A stretch of 64,000 nucleotides of DNA from positions 372,001-436,000 of the forward strand of contig JADJQF010000011.1 of the NCBI GenBank assembly GCA_016712885.1, written 5' to 3'. Position 1 is the first letter of the stretch, and every line of letters starts with the position of its first letter. Below are positions 42,097-52,300 of this stretch, in pieces. The stretch is from Candidatus Flexicrinis proximus. Its GTDB lineage: Bacteria; Chloroflexota; Anaerolineae; Aggregatilineales; Phototrophicaceae. The notes under the pieces were generated by a model, which did not search any database, was not told the DNA's origin, and saw only the letters and a program-made list of their open reading frames with translations. Both the position numbers and the translations under genes were made by a program.

Positions 42097-43326
42097 ATGG
42101 ACCAGAAATCCCTGCTGGAGCGCGAAGTACAAGGTTCGGTCGAATTCTTTCTGGACTACACCAATCTCGATTCGCGGAGCCGAGGGTACGGGCTGACGGT
42201 CGATGCGACGAAGGATCTGGAGATCGCGTCAATCGCGGCGACGGGCTTCGCGCTGTCCGCGTGGGTGATCGGGAGCGAGCGGGGCATCCTGCCAAAACAG
42301 CGCGCGCTGGAGATCACGCGCGGCACGCTAAAAACCCTGCTGCAGAATGTCAGCCACCACCGCGGCTTTTTTGCACACTTCCTGAAGATGGACAGCGGCG
42401 AGCGGCGGGGAAAGTGCGAATACTCGACGATCGACACGGCGCTGTGCCTGAACGGAGTGATTACGGCAGCGGCGTATTTTCAGGACGAGCAGGTGCAGGG
42501 GATGGCCGCGGAACTGCTGGCACGAGTCGACTGGCGGTTCATCGTCTTCGAAGTGGACGGCCAGGCGCGGTTTCACATGGCGTACAACCCGGATCGGGAC
42601 GGCGACTATGTGGAGGGGCGACCGGGGTTCATCAGCCAGTGGGACATGGCGGCCGAGCAGAAGATGATGTACCTGCAGGCGGCAGGACAGGTCGAGGCGG
42701 GGCTGGCACGGCGCCTGTATGAGGGTTTCCGGCGCGACAAGGGCAGCTTCGAGGGGCAGGACATCATTATCAATCCGGGCGGCACACTGTTCGCCTACCA
42801 GTTCAGCGAGGCGTGGCTGGACAGCGCGAAGTACCTGGATGCGGACGGCGTGGACTGGTTCAACAATACGCGGCTGGCGACGCTGGCGAACCGCAGCTTT
42901 TGCATGGCCCATTCGGGCAAGTTCAAGACGTACCATGCCAACAGCTGGGGCTGCAGCGCCGGCGATGCGCCATGGGGCTACGATGTGTCGGGGGCGACGC
43001 CGGCGCTGGACGACCCCAAGCCGAACGGTACGGTTTCGATTTACGGCGCACTGTCGGCGCTGCCGTTTGTCCCTGATCTGGCGCTGCAGATGATCGACTA
43101 TTTGTACCGCGAGCATCCGCAGACGTGGGGGAAGTACGGATTTTTCGACTCGTATAACCTTGATGCGACTCCGCCGTGGTACAGCAGCGCGCTGTACGGG
43201 ATTGATAAGGGGTGCTCGATGATTATGGTCGAGAACACCCTGAGCGGGTTGATCTGGGACACATATACCAACAGCCCTGGTATTCAGCATGCGCTGGATG
43301 TGCTGGGTTTTCAGCGGCGGACGTAG
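42097..43326 (+). CDS. GH144-type endo-beta-1,2-glucanase candidate, cytoplasmic
   Basis: The 409-residue protein shows the glycoamylase-like (PF10091) alpha/alpha barrel of GH144. Visible motifs are YGLTVDATKDLEIASIAATGF, HHRGFFAHFLKMDSG, GQDIIINPGGTLFAYQFSEAW, NSWGCSAGDAPWGYDV, GTVSIYGALSALPFVP and WGKYGFFDSYNL. GH144 founders, such as the Chitinophaga pinensis enzyme, cut beta-1,2-glucan to short oligosaccharides. No signal peptide is visible, so linear or cyclic glucan would have to be imported first. I used ATG 42097; ATG 42058 is possible. The family call is by motif recognition; activity needs testing. Confidence 0.82.
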   Translation: MDQKSLLEREVQGSVEFFLDYTNLDSRSRGYGLTVDATKDLEIASIAATGFALSAWVIGSERGILPKQRALEITRGTLKTLLQNVSHHRGFFAHFLKMDSGERRGKCEYSTIDTALCLNGVITAAAYFQDEQVQGMAAELLARVDWRFIVFEVDGQARFHMAYNPDRDGDYVEGRPGFISQWDMAAEQKMMYLQAAGQVEAGLARRLYEGFRRDKGSFEGQDIIINPGGTLFAYQFSEAWLDSAKYLDADGVDWFNNTRLATLANRSFCMAHSGKFKTYHANSWGCSAGDAPWGYDVSGATPALDDPKPNGTVSIYGALSALPFVPDLALQMIDYLYREHPQTWGKYGFFDSYNLDATPPWYSSALYGIDKGCSMIMVENTLSGLIWDTYTNSPGIQHALDVLGFQRRT

Positions 43327-43337
43327 AGGCTGTTTTT

Positions 43338-43410
43338 GTGGAGGCGGCGCCTCCACAGCTCCGCGAGGGACAGGAGTGCAAACGCCGCCTGCGGGGTGTG
43401 AGAAGAAGTG
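43338..43410. repeat. GC palindrome repeat, family 2, partial copy
   Basis: GTGGAGGCGGCGCCTCCAC (43338-43356) is a palindrome with one mismatch-free core, followed by AGCTCCGCGAGGGACAGGAG and a degenerate tail. It fills the gap between the GH144 and GH35 genes. Confidence 0.8.
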
Positions 43411-43477
43411 CAGATCATGCTCCAAAGCGGTCAGGCCGGCGGAGGTTGGGATGTGATGAGGCGAAAGGACAAAGGGG

Positions 43478-45793
43478 ATGACTGCGTTCTCGGTTAAAGA
43501 CGGCCAGTTCTGGCTCGACGGCCAGCCGCAGATGATCCAGGCGGGGGAGTTCCACTATTTCCGCACGCCGGCGGACCAGTGGGCGCACCGGCTGGGGCTG
43601 CTGAAACAGGCGGGATTCAACGCGGTGGCGGCGTATATCCCGTGGCTGTGGCACCAGCCCGAGCCAGAGGTTTCGGATCTGGACGGGCACACGCATGCGA
43701 TGCGAAACCTGGCCGGTTTTCTGGATCTGGCCACCGAGATGGGGCTGTATATCATCGCGCGCCCCGGCCCGTATATCATGGCCGAGACGATCAACGAGGG
43801 CATCCCGCCGTGGGTGTTCAGCCAATTCCCTCAGACCGCGTTTGTCGGGCAGGACGGCGCAATACAGAATGTCGCCAGCTATATGCACCCCGACTTTATC
43901 CGGTGCGTCGAGGGCTGGTACCGGGCGGTGTTCGAGGTGCTGGCACCGCGCCAGCAGACTCGGGGTGGCAAGATCATCCTGATTCAATTGGATAACGAGA
44001 TGGGGATGATCCAATGGGTGCGGAACCTGGTGGACATCAACCCCGACACGCTGGCACGTTTCGCGGCGTACCTGAAGGAGACATACGGCCCGGGGCTGAG
44101 CGAGCGCTATGCTAGCGAGCCGCTGACCGACAGTCTGCGCGAGCAGATCACGCAAAACGAGACGCGGTACCCGGATCGGGTGGTCGAGGATTACCGGCGG
44201 TTCTACAGACGATACCTGCGCGAGTATATGACCGTGCTGTGGGAGCAGGCCAAGACGTTTGGGATGGAAGTGCCGCCGGTCGTCAACATTCATGGCTTCG
44301 GCAACGGCGGGAAGACGTTTCCGATCGGGCTCTCGCAGCTGGTCGAGGCGATGTCGATAGAGGGAATGGTCAGCGCGACCGACGTGTATCCGATCTTCAT
44401 CGGCGAGGGCAACTTCCACCAGCTTGTGCTGGTCAACGAGATGACTAAGGCGCTGCAAAACCCGCAGCAACCGCTGTTTTCGATCGAGTTCCAGGCAGGG
44501 GGAAACCAGGATTTCGGCGGCGCGCAGTCATCGCTGAACGACCTGCACAGCCGGTTGTGCATCTCGTGCGGGATGCGGGCAATCAACCACTACCTGTTCT
44601 TCGACGGTGAAAACGATCCGGTGCTGAGTCCGACCAAGCGGCATAACTGGGGGCACCCGGTCCGTAAGGACGGCAGCCTGCGCGGGCAGTATGCGCGCTA
44701 CCCGAAACTGTCCGGCGTGCTGGGGGCATACGGTGCCGACCTGGTGCGGGCACGCCCGAAAACGGTGACCCGGATCGGGTTCGTGCTGGACTACTACATG
44801 ACGGAAGTCAACAGCCCGCTCACGTCACTGGCGACGAGCGTGCTGACCCGCCAGCGCGATGTGGTGCTGTTCGACCTGCTGGCGCGCGGACTGGCGCTTA
44901 CGCACCGCCCGTTTGATGCGATCGAGCTGACGCGCGCGCGGCTTGATCCCGTGGAAACGCCGGTGCTGTGGGTGATGATGGAGAAGCAGTGCAATGCGGC
45001 GACCCAGCAGCAGCTCGCGGAATACGTCCGGCGCGGCGGCAGACTGGTGCTGGCCGGGCGGATGTGCGAGGAGACGTTCGACCGCGCCCCATGCGCGATT
45101 TTGCGGGAGGCTGTCGGGATTCAGGGCGTGCAGAGCGATCCACCGTTCACGCCGGCACTGATCCGAGCCTTCGAGCACAGCGACGTTCCGGTCTCGTTAA
45201 TGGAGACGTATCGCGGCGATTTCGACGAAGTGTTTGCGACGTCAGCGGAGGGACGCGCCGTTGGATTCACGAAAAAAGTGGGCGAGGGCACGGTGCTGGT
45301 GTTCGGCGCGGCGCTGTCCACGGATACGCTCGATGATCTGGATATTCTGGATCAGATGGCGAACCGGATGGGCTGCCGTCCGCTGTTCGACCTGAGCGCG
45401 TGGGCGGATGTGCGGCTGTCCGAGGGGGAAAACGGCAGTTTCCTGTTCGTCAACAACTACCAGGACGATCCGCTGGAGACGGTCATCGCCATGGGCGGCG
45501 TGCCGATGCTGGGCGGACATGCGCTGACGCTGCCGGCGCGGAGCGGGGCGATCCTGCCGCTGGAATGGCGGGTCAGGCCGGGGCTCGTGATCCACTACCT
45601 GACATCGGAAGTGATCGAGGTGACCGAAGAAGGGACGCGGCTGATCCTGAAGACGGCGCAAGCGGAGTTTTTCGCCGATGTGAGCCTGGACGGCTATCAA
45701 TGCGATGCGGGCCGCGTTGTACAGCGGACAGGTGAAGGGCGGGTGACGCTGCACGGCACGAACGGCGTCCTCACGCTGACCAAGGGAGACTAG
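43478..45793 (+). CDS. GH35 family protein (beta-galactosidase-like; possibly acting on beta-1,2-glucosides)
   Basis: The 771-residue cytoplasmic protein has a GH35 TIM barrel with QAGEFHYFRTPADQW, AAYIPWLWHQPEP and YIIARPGPYIMAE. The acid/base is Glu174 in QLDNEMG and the nucleophile Glu337 in FSIEFQAG. A Rossmann-like middle domain (about 430-620) and beta domains follow. GH35 is mostly beta-galactosidase. From memory, a GH35 protein of Ignavibacterium album acts on beta-1,2-glucosidic bonds, and the position next to GH144 and GH94 makes that a serious alternative here. An AGGACAAAGGGG site precedes the ATG. A strong terminator follows. Confidence 0.85.
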   Translation: MTAFSVKDGQFWLDGQPQMIQAGEFHYFRTPADQWAHRLGLLKQAGFNAVAAYIPWLWHQPEPEVSDLDGHTHAMRNLAGFLDLATEMGLYIIARPGPYIMAETINEGIPPWVFSQFPQTAFVGQDGAIQNVASYMHPDFIRCVEGWYRAVFEVLAPRQQTRGGKIILIQLDNEMGMIQWVRNLVDINPDTLARFAAYLKETYGPGLSERYASEPLTDSLREQITQNETRYPDRVVEDYRRFYRRYLREYMTVLWEQAKTFGMEVPPVVNIHGFGNGGKTFPIGLSQLVEAMSIEGMVSATDVYPIFIGEGNFHQLVLVNEMTKALQNPQQPLFSIEFQAGGNQDFGGAQSSLNDLHSRLCISCGMRAINHYLFFDGENDPVLSPTKRHNWGHPVRKDGSLRGQYARYPKLSGVLGAYGADLVRARPKTVTRIGFVLDYYMTEVNSPLTSLATSVLTRQRDVVLFDLLARGLALTHRPFDAIELTRARLDPVETPVLWVMMEKQCNAATQQQLAEYVRRGGRLVLAGRMCEETFDRAPCAILREAVGIQGVQSDPPFTPALIRAFEHSDVPVSLMETYRGDFDEVFATSAEGRAVGFTKKVGEGTVLVFGAALSTDTLDDLDILDQMANRMGCRPLFDLSAWADVRLSEGENGSFLFVNNYQDDPLETVIAMGGVPMLGGHALTLPARSGAILPLEWRVRPGLVIHYLTSEVIEVTEEGTRLILKTAQAEFFADVSLDGYQCDAGRVVQRTGEGRVTLHGTNGVLTLTKGD

Positions 45794-45815
45794 AGACTGT
45801 TGTGCGGTCTGGTTG

Positions 45816-45873
45816 GTGGAGGCGCTGCCTCCACGCCTCCGCGAGAGGGGTGACCCCCTCTCAACTCCCTCAC
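45816..45873. repeat. GC palindrome repeat, family 2, short copy
   Basis: GTGGAGGCGCTGCCTCCAC followed by GCCTCCGCGAGAGGGGTGACCCCCTCTC, a second hairpin. It matches the short copy at 36541 in structure and directly precedes the terminator. Confidence 0.8.
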
Positions 45874-45874
45874 T

Positions 45875-45906
45875 GCGAAAAGACCGCGCCGGCGCGGTCT
45901 TTTCGC
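45875..45906. terminator. Perfect 32-bp palindrome terminator after the GH35 gene
   Basis: GCGAAAAGACCGCGCC and GGCGCGGTCTTTTCGC are exact reverse complements with no spacer, giving a GC-rich hairpin followed by TTTT on both strands. It separates the GH35 gene from the convergent giant surface-protein gene, so it can serve both. Confidence 0.9.
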
Positions 45907-45990
45907 TGATGCGAGGAGCAGGTGTGCGAACGCTTAAGCCACACAATCAAGGGGTTTGCCCCTGAACCATCGCCGCCAGAGGTATCACAC

Positions 45991-46040
45991 CCGGGGGGGG
46001 CCCCCCGCGGGGGGGGGGGGGGGGCCCGGCCCGGGGGGGG
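45991..46040. other. Extreme G/C homopolymer patch
   Basis: Runs of 8 G, 6 C, 16 G and 8 G, broken only by short C groups, fill 50 bp. Such a tract could form G-quadruplex or hairpin structures, but it also looks like a sequencing or assembly artefact. A similar run of G lies at 20911-20930. There is no gene here. Confidence 0.9.
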
Positions 46041-46053
46041 AACCGCCGCCGCC

Positions 46054-46077
46054 AGCGCCGCGATGACTCGCGGCGCT
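46054..46077. terminator. Hairpin downstream of the giant surface-protein gene
   Basis: AGCGCCGCG and CGCGGCGCT form a perfect 9-bp stem with a six-base loop, 17 bp beyond the TAA at 46094 on the minus strand. Its position supports 46094 rather than 46334 as the original end of the gene. Confidence 0.65.
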
Positions 46078-46093
46078 AGGTCTGAAGGTAACG

Positions 46094-46333
46094 TTATGGT
46101 TGCGTACAGGCGGCCCCGCCAGCGAACCCAGATGATTCCGCCGTTGCAGTTGGCGCAGAGACAAAGGCATTGCGTCCATTCAAGAAAGTGCTCACAGCAG
46201 CTGTATCGGTCGCCCCGCCCAGATATCCAGGGAGTCTGTAGGTCCCATTCAAACGCTGGCGTACACGGAGGTCACCGGCGGCTATAGTTCCGCCCAGGGA
46301 GTGGGTAAATGTATTCCGTACCGTGGCAGTTGA
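46094..46333 (-). other. C-terminal coding tail of the giant protein beyond an in-frame TGA
   Basis: Directly after the TGA at 46336-46334 the same frame stays open for 79 codons to TAA 46096-46094. It encodes STATVRNTFTHSLGGTIAAG, then RVRQRLNGTYRLPGYLGG and a final GFAGGAACTQP. This strongly resembles, from memory, the usual C-terminal end of related beta-strand repeat proteins. In those the preceding residues read LDxGG, so the TGA most likely replaces GGA. A single base change or sequencing error therefore removes the natural end of the protein. Confidence 0.75.
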
Positions 46334-49300
46334 TCAACCGAAATCCAGACACATGGATGCTCCGTCACCATCTGGCGACGTTATGCTAGCTTGTGCCAAG
46401 ACACCCGCAACTGCGTTTCCGGCTCCGTCAAGCTGGATGTCGATTGTGTTGCCCGCCACGGTTGCCTGGAGGGTGCCATTCCCGTCCTGGCCTGCCTGTA
46501 AGAGGATGGCTCGCTGGGTTCCCGCATAGTTGATCGTGTTTCCAGTAATCGCGACAGCCAATCGTCCTCCCCCAGCCTGGAAGGCCATTATGGCATCAGC
46601 CGTGATGCCATTCGCGATGGTGATTGGATTATTGTTTCTGATGTACCCGTCGAGCGTTCCTCCAGTCGAGAATGCGGCCTTCAAGATATTGATTGCGAGG
46701 AAATCATTCCCGACGAAGTCGTTGTCATCGACATCGAAATCGACATCCCCGCTTGCCGCGCTGATTTGAATGCCGTCGTTGTTGTTCGTGATCGTACTAT
46801 TTGTCACAGTGATGTTCATGTCGGCGGTGTCGGAGGCGTCGGCCACGACCCCGCCACTGAAATTGTTGTTTGACGTGACGCCTGAGATATTGATTGTGGT
46901 CGTATTGGTGCCTCGTGGACCGAACAACAACCCGCTACCAAGCACTCCGGTATTGAAGCTACCGCCCGTAATCGTGATTGTCGATGTGCCGGAGTTGTTT
47001 TGGATGTTCACGTTATCGTCGCCGCTGCTCGTGATCGTCGTGTTCGTGATTTCATTTGTGCCGAGCATATTGAAGAAGTGCAGGCCGTCCTCATCTGCTC
47101 CCGTTCCGAGGTTCAGCAGGGCGCTGTTTCTCAGGGTAAAGTTGTTCACTGTATGGCCATTGATGCCCTGCTGAACACTGCTGGTGATATTGAGGTTATC
47201 GAGAGTCACGCCTGTCACAGTGGCGAAGTGAAGGGCGCCGTTCACGCTCGCATTATTGCCGAGCGCGACGGCAGGCTCGGCGGGTTCCGCATTGTCAAAC
47301 GTATTCGCGTTGATGAAGTTCATATTTGAGAGCGAGATGTTCGTCGCGCTGATGAAACTGCCGCCGCGATTGGTGATGTTCTGGATCGTGCCGCCTGATG
47401 CATCAGTTGTTCCGTTGCCTGTGACCGTGAAGCTGCCGTTGGTGTCCTGAATGGAGATGCCGTTCGCGCCGCCATTGGACGAGACGCTGGTGAGTGTCAT
47501 GCCGAGGGTGGTCAGACCTACCGGCCCGTTGATATTGATGGCCTGGATATTCGTGCTGCTGACCGTGCCTGCGGTCGACGTGACAGTCCCGTCATATTCA
47601 GTGATGACTACCGAAGTGGCTCCGCCGACCTGCCGAAGGTTGAGTGTGCCGAGATTTACGGTCGAAGTGGAGCTGCCATCAGTGATCGTTACGCCGGTGC
47701 CGCTGATCGGATTGGTCTGGCCGAGGTTGATTGTGCCAAACGAGACAGTGCCGCCGGTCTGGTTGTCGATCAGGATGCCATTGGTCGGCGTTGTCACGTC
47801 TTGAGTCAGCGTGCCGGGGAAGGCGAGGGTGCCGCCGGTGGTGCCGTTGATGCTGACGAGGCGACCAGCGCCGGTCTTGGTGACATTGCCGGTGTAGGTC
47901 CAACTTGGATCGCTGCCGGTGATGCTGATCGAGCCGGTGGTGGTGGTGATGGAACTGGCAAGGCTATTAGTGATCGTGCCACCGATGCCGTTCAGCACGG
48001 CGATGTTCGAACCATTGGAGGTCAGCGTATTGAATTCGGCGTTTAGTGTGCCGGCGCTGCCCAGAATCCATAAGCCATTGGCGCCATTGATACTGACGTC
48101 GCGGATTGAGGTTGTGCCGATATTGGCGACGCTGCTAAACAGCGCGTAACTGACGGTGCTGCCGATGGTGAAGCCGCGCATGGTGTTGTTTGCGTTGATC
48201 AGCAGGCAGGAACCGGCGCCGTCGGTGAAGGTCGGGTCGCTGCCGCTGAACGAGGGGAGACTGCTGCCATTGACCGGGGTAACGCCGGACAGTGAGGCAA
48301 GGGTTTCGCCCGCGACGCTGGTGCCATCGCCGATGATCTTCTCGCCGCTTTCCAGCGGAACGCCGCAGAGATAGGGGGCGTCATCGCCATCGTTACGGAT
48401 GAAGATGGTGTCGTTGGCGGTGTCGATGCTGGGCGTGCTGCTGAGGCCGTGGCCGGTGATTTCGCGCAGCGTGTCCTCCGGGCAGGCCTGCGTGCCGAGG
48501 TTGGCGTTCGACGGCAGGCAGACGGTCCCGGTGGCGTCGTTGTCGACAAACCAGATCAATTCCTGATTCTGAATGTTCAGCGTGACCTGCGCGGTGTCGC
48601 CGCCGGTGACGGTATAGAAGAAAGTGGTGGCCGTATTCGAGTCGAGGCGGTCAGGATAGAAGAGGAAGGTGCCGTCTGCGTTGAGGACAACGCGACCGCC
48701 CGCGCCGCCAGCGGTGATGAAGTTGGTGCCGTTGGCCGCGGTGCCATTGGCGGTGCCGGAGGTCGGGCCGAAGCCGGTGATGGCGACGCTGGCCGGGATG
48801 TCGTTGTCGCGGACGCTGAAGGCCGGAGTGGTTGAGTCGAAGGTCAGGTGCGGTGTGACGTTATAGGTGTCGTCCACGGCTTCGGGGCGAGTCTGGAAGC
48901 TGAAGACGAAGTCGCCGCCTTCGACACCGCTGTTGTCGCCGTCGAGATTGTTTGGCGCGTCGTTGGTGTCGCTGTCGGCCACGCTGGCGCTGAGTACGGT
49001 CACCGTGCAGACGGTATTGGCGGGCAGATCGGCGGCCGGGTTGATCACGAGCGGGTCGGTTGCCGCGACCGGCAAGGACGGCGCGAAGGCGAGCGCACCC
49101 GCGCCGCAGGTGACGGTCACGCCGCCTGCCGCGATGTTCACCTGCTCGGTGAAGTCGATGGTGATGTTGGTATCGCGCGGGATGAGTGTGGCCGCATCGG
49201 CAGGAGTGGTCGAGAAGACCTGCGGCGGCGCGTCGATGACGAAGGTGACCAGAGCGCTGCTTGACCCTGCGAGATTTGACAACGTGTAGTTGAAGGTGTG

Positions 49301-52300
49301 CGTACCGGGGGTATCGGCGTCGACAAGCGTGAAGGTGCCGTCGGCATTGACGGTGATGGTGCCGCCGGCGAAAGCCACCGGAGTGCCGACCGTCCCGAGC
49401 GTGAAACTGGTGATGGTGGCGGCAGGAGCGCTGAGGGAGTCGGCGCCGTGGCCGTTGTCGCTGTTCAGGTCGCCGGTCAGGCCGACGCCGTTCACGCCCG
49501 GAGTAAATCCGCTGTTGAAGGTGTCGTCACGGGCGACGGGCGGACAGGCAACGGCGATAGACACGTTAGCGTCATCGAACGAGACGCCGTTGGAGAGGCG
49601 ATACTGGAAGTCGAAGGAGCCGCAGAAACGACCCGGTGAGGTGCGCGCTTCGAAAGTACCGGTGCCATCGGCGAAGATGCGCAGATGACCGTCGTCACCG
49701 CCGAGCGGGGTGAGCATGGTGCCGGCCGGATTGGTGGTGACGGTGCCGCCAGCGTCGAGGCCGCCGAAACTCTCGACCGTGGCGACCGGGTAGCCGACGG
49801 TGTCGTTGAACAGGACGCCGTTAGCGAGCGTGAAGGTCAGGGTACTGCCGCTGCCGATGGCGTAGGTCAGATCATCGACCGCGACCGGGGTCTGGCGCAC
49901 CTGAATGGTGACGGTGGCAAGGTCGGAGGCGGGAAGGGCGCTGCTCAACTGGTACTGGAAGGAGTAGTCGCCGGGGACGCTGGTGCCATTGAGCGAGAAG
50001 GTGCCATCGGCGTTTACGGTCAGCGTACCGCCGGCGAGGGCCACGGACGCGCCGGCCGCGTTGTCGGCCACGGTGCCACCCAGCGAACCGCCGCCGAAGG
50101 TGCTGATGGTGGCGACCGGGAAGCCGAGGATGTCGGCGGAGCCGCCGTTGGCGTCGTTCAGGTCGCCGGTGAGCGGCGCGCCGACCAGCACGTTAAACGC
50201 GTCGTCGTTGGCGACCGGCAGGCAGGTGACGGTGACGCGGACCGCGGCGTCGTCGGAGGCCGGGATGCTGTTGGCAAGACGGTAGGCGAAGTCGAACTCG
50301 CCGCAGAAGGGCGAGGGGAGCATCGGCGGGGTGAAGATGCCTGTGCCTGCCCCGTTGATCTGCAGGAAGCCGCTGCCGGGGGCGTAGCCGGGGAAGTTGG
50401 AGGTCGAGGTGTTGGCCGCAAAAGTGGTGATATCGCCGCCCGCATCGCCGCCGCCGTAGCTGACGACATCGGCCAACGGGAAGCCGCGGTCGTCATTGAC
50501 GAGCAGGTCGTCGGGCGGGACGAAGTTGAACGAACCGCCGGACGCGACCGTAAAGGCCAGGTCATCGACCGCGTCGGGCGCGCGGACGATGTTGAGCGTG
50601 ACGGTGGCGACGCTCGAACTGGCGAGATTCTGCAGGAAATACTGGAAGGTGTAGAGTCCCGGCGTAAAGAGTGCGCCGGTCAGCGACCACGAGCCGTTGC
50701 CGTTGACGGTCAGAATGCCGCCCGCAAGCGGGGCAGATGTGCCGGCCGCGTGGTCGATGACGCTGCCGCCGAGCGACCCGGCGCCATAGAACGCGATGGT
50801 GGCGGACGGGAACCCGAGATTGTCCGGGCCGAAACCGTTGCTGGCGAACAGGCTGTTGGGCGCGGACTGATCGACGGTGTAGAAGAACTGGAACACGTCG
50901 TTCTGGGCGACAGGCGCCTCATAGACCGAGACAGTGACGGTGCCGTCGTCGAAACCGAACGCGTTCTGCAGGCGATACTGGAAGGTGAAGTTCCCGGTCA
51001 GGGTCGGGTCGAAAATGGTGAGCGACCCGTCGGCATTGACGCGGAGTTCGCCGCCAGCGAACGAACCGGCAGGGGTGGTGGCCCCGTCCGCGAAGTCGGT
51101 CACCAGAGTCGAGCCGAGGATGCTGCCCGCGCCGAAGCTCACGATGTCACCCGCCGGTATGCCCAGCAGGTCAGGGCCGAAGCCATTGTTTTGGAACAGC
51201 TTCCCGACGCCGTAGCTCACATTCGAGCCGACCAAGGCATCGATGCTGTCGTTCATTGCGATCGGTGCGGTGCCCACGAGGATGGTTACTGTCGCGTCAT
51301 CGAAGGCCGGGATGGTGTTGCTCAGGCGGTACTGGAAGGTAAAGCTGCCGGTCATCGTCGGATTGGTTAGCGAGAAGCTGCCGTCAGCGTTGACTTGCAG
51401 CGTGCCACCGGCGAGCGCCACGCTGGCCGGCGCGGTGTTGGTGGTAATTGTGCCTCCAACATCGCCGCCGCCGAAGGTGAGGCTGTTGAAGGCCGGAACG
51501 CCCGGCGTATCGGTGCCGTTTCCGTTGTCCGCAGTCAGGTCACCGTTGAGGGTGTCCGAGATGAGCATGCTGAAGGCGTCATCCTGGGCGACGGGGGACT
51601 GCTGGACTTCGATGGTGACGGTGGCGTCGCTGGACCCGACGCCGTTGTTCAGGCGATATAAGAACGTATAGGTGCCGGGCAGCGAGGGCGCAGCCAGAGT
51701 GAAGCTGCCATCGCCATTGACGGTCAGCGTGCCGCCGGCAAACACTACGGATGCAGCGGCGGCATTATCGGCGACCGTGCCACCCATCGAACCGCCGCCG
51801 AAGGTGGCAAGGTTCGCCAGCGGGAAACCGCGATCGTCGTTGTCGAGCAAATCGTTCGGGTCGGCGGGGGTGATGGTGAGAGTCTGGCCGGTACCCATCG
51901 TATAGGTGCCGTCGTCGACGGCGATCGGGGCTTTGCGGACTTCGAAGGCGACAGTCGCGTCGTCAAAGGCCGGGATAGCGCTGCTGAGGCGGTACTGGAA
52001 GGTGTACAGCCCAGGAAGGGTCGGGTTGACCAGCGAAACGGTGCCGTCGAGGTTGACGGTGAGCGTGCCGCCGGCGAAGGCGACGGATGAGCCAGCCGGA
52101 TTGTCGGTAACGAACCCGCCGAGATTGCCGCCGCCGAAGGTGAGATTGTTGTAGGCCGGAACGCCGGGACTATCGGGGCCGGCGCCGTTGTCGATCAGCA
52201 GGTCGCCGTTGAACGTGGAGCCGGCGAGCATAATCAAGGTGTCGTCCTGGGCGACCGGCGAGGCCTGCACCTGAACCGTCACCAAACCGTCGTCGAAGGA

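Noticed and set aside
49685..51370. Open frame of 561 codons on the plus strand inside the giant gene
   Set aside because: It is antisense to the repeat domains of the 2532-residue protein, has charge-rich low-complexity composition with repeats mirroring those domains, and no start signal. It is a shadow of high-GC repetitive coding DNA.
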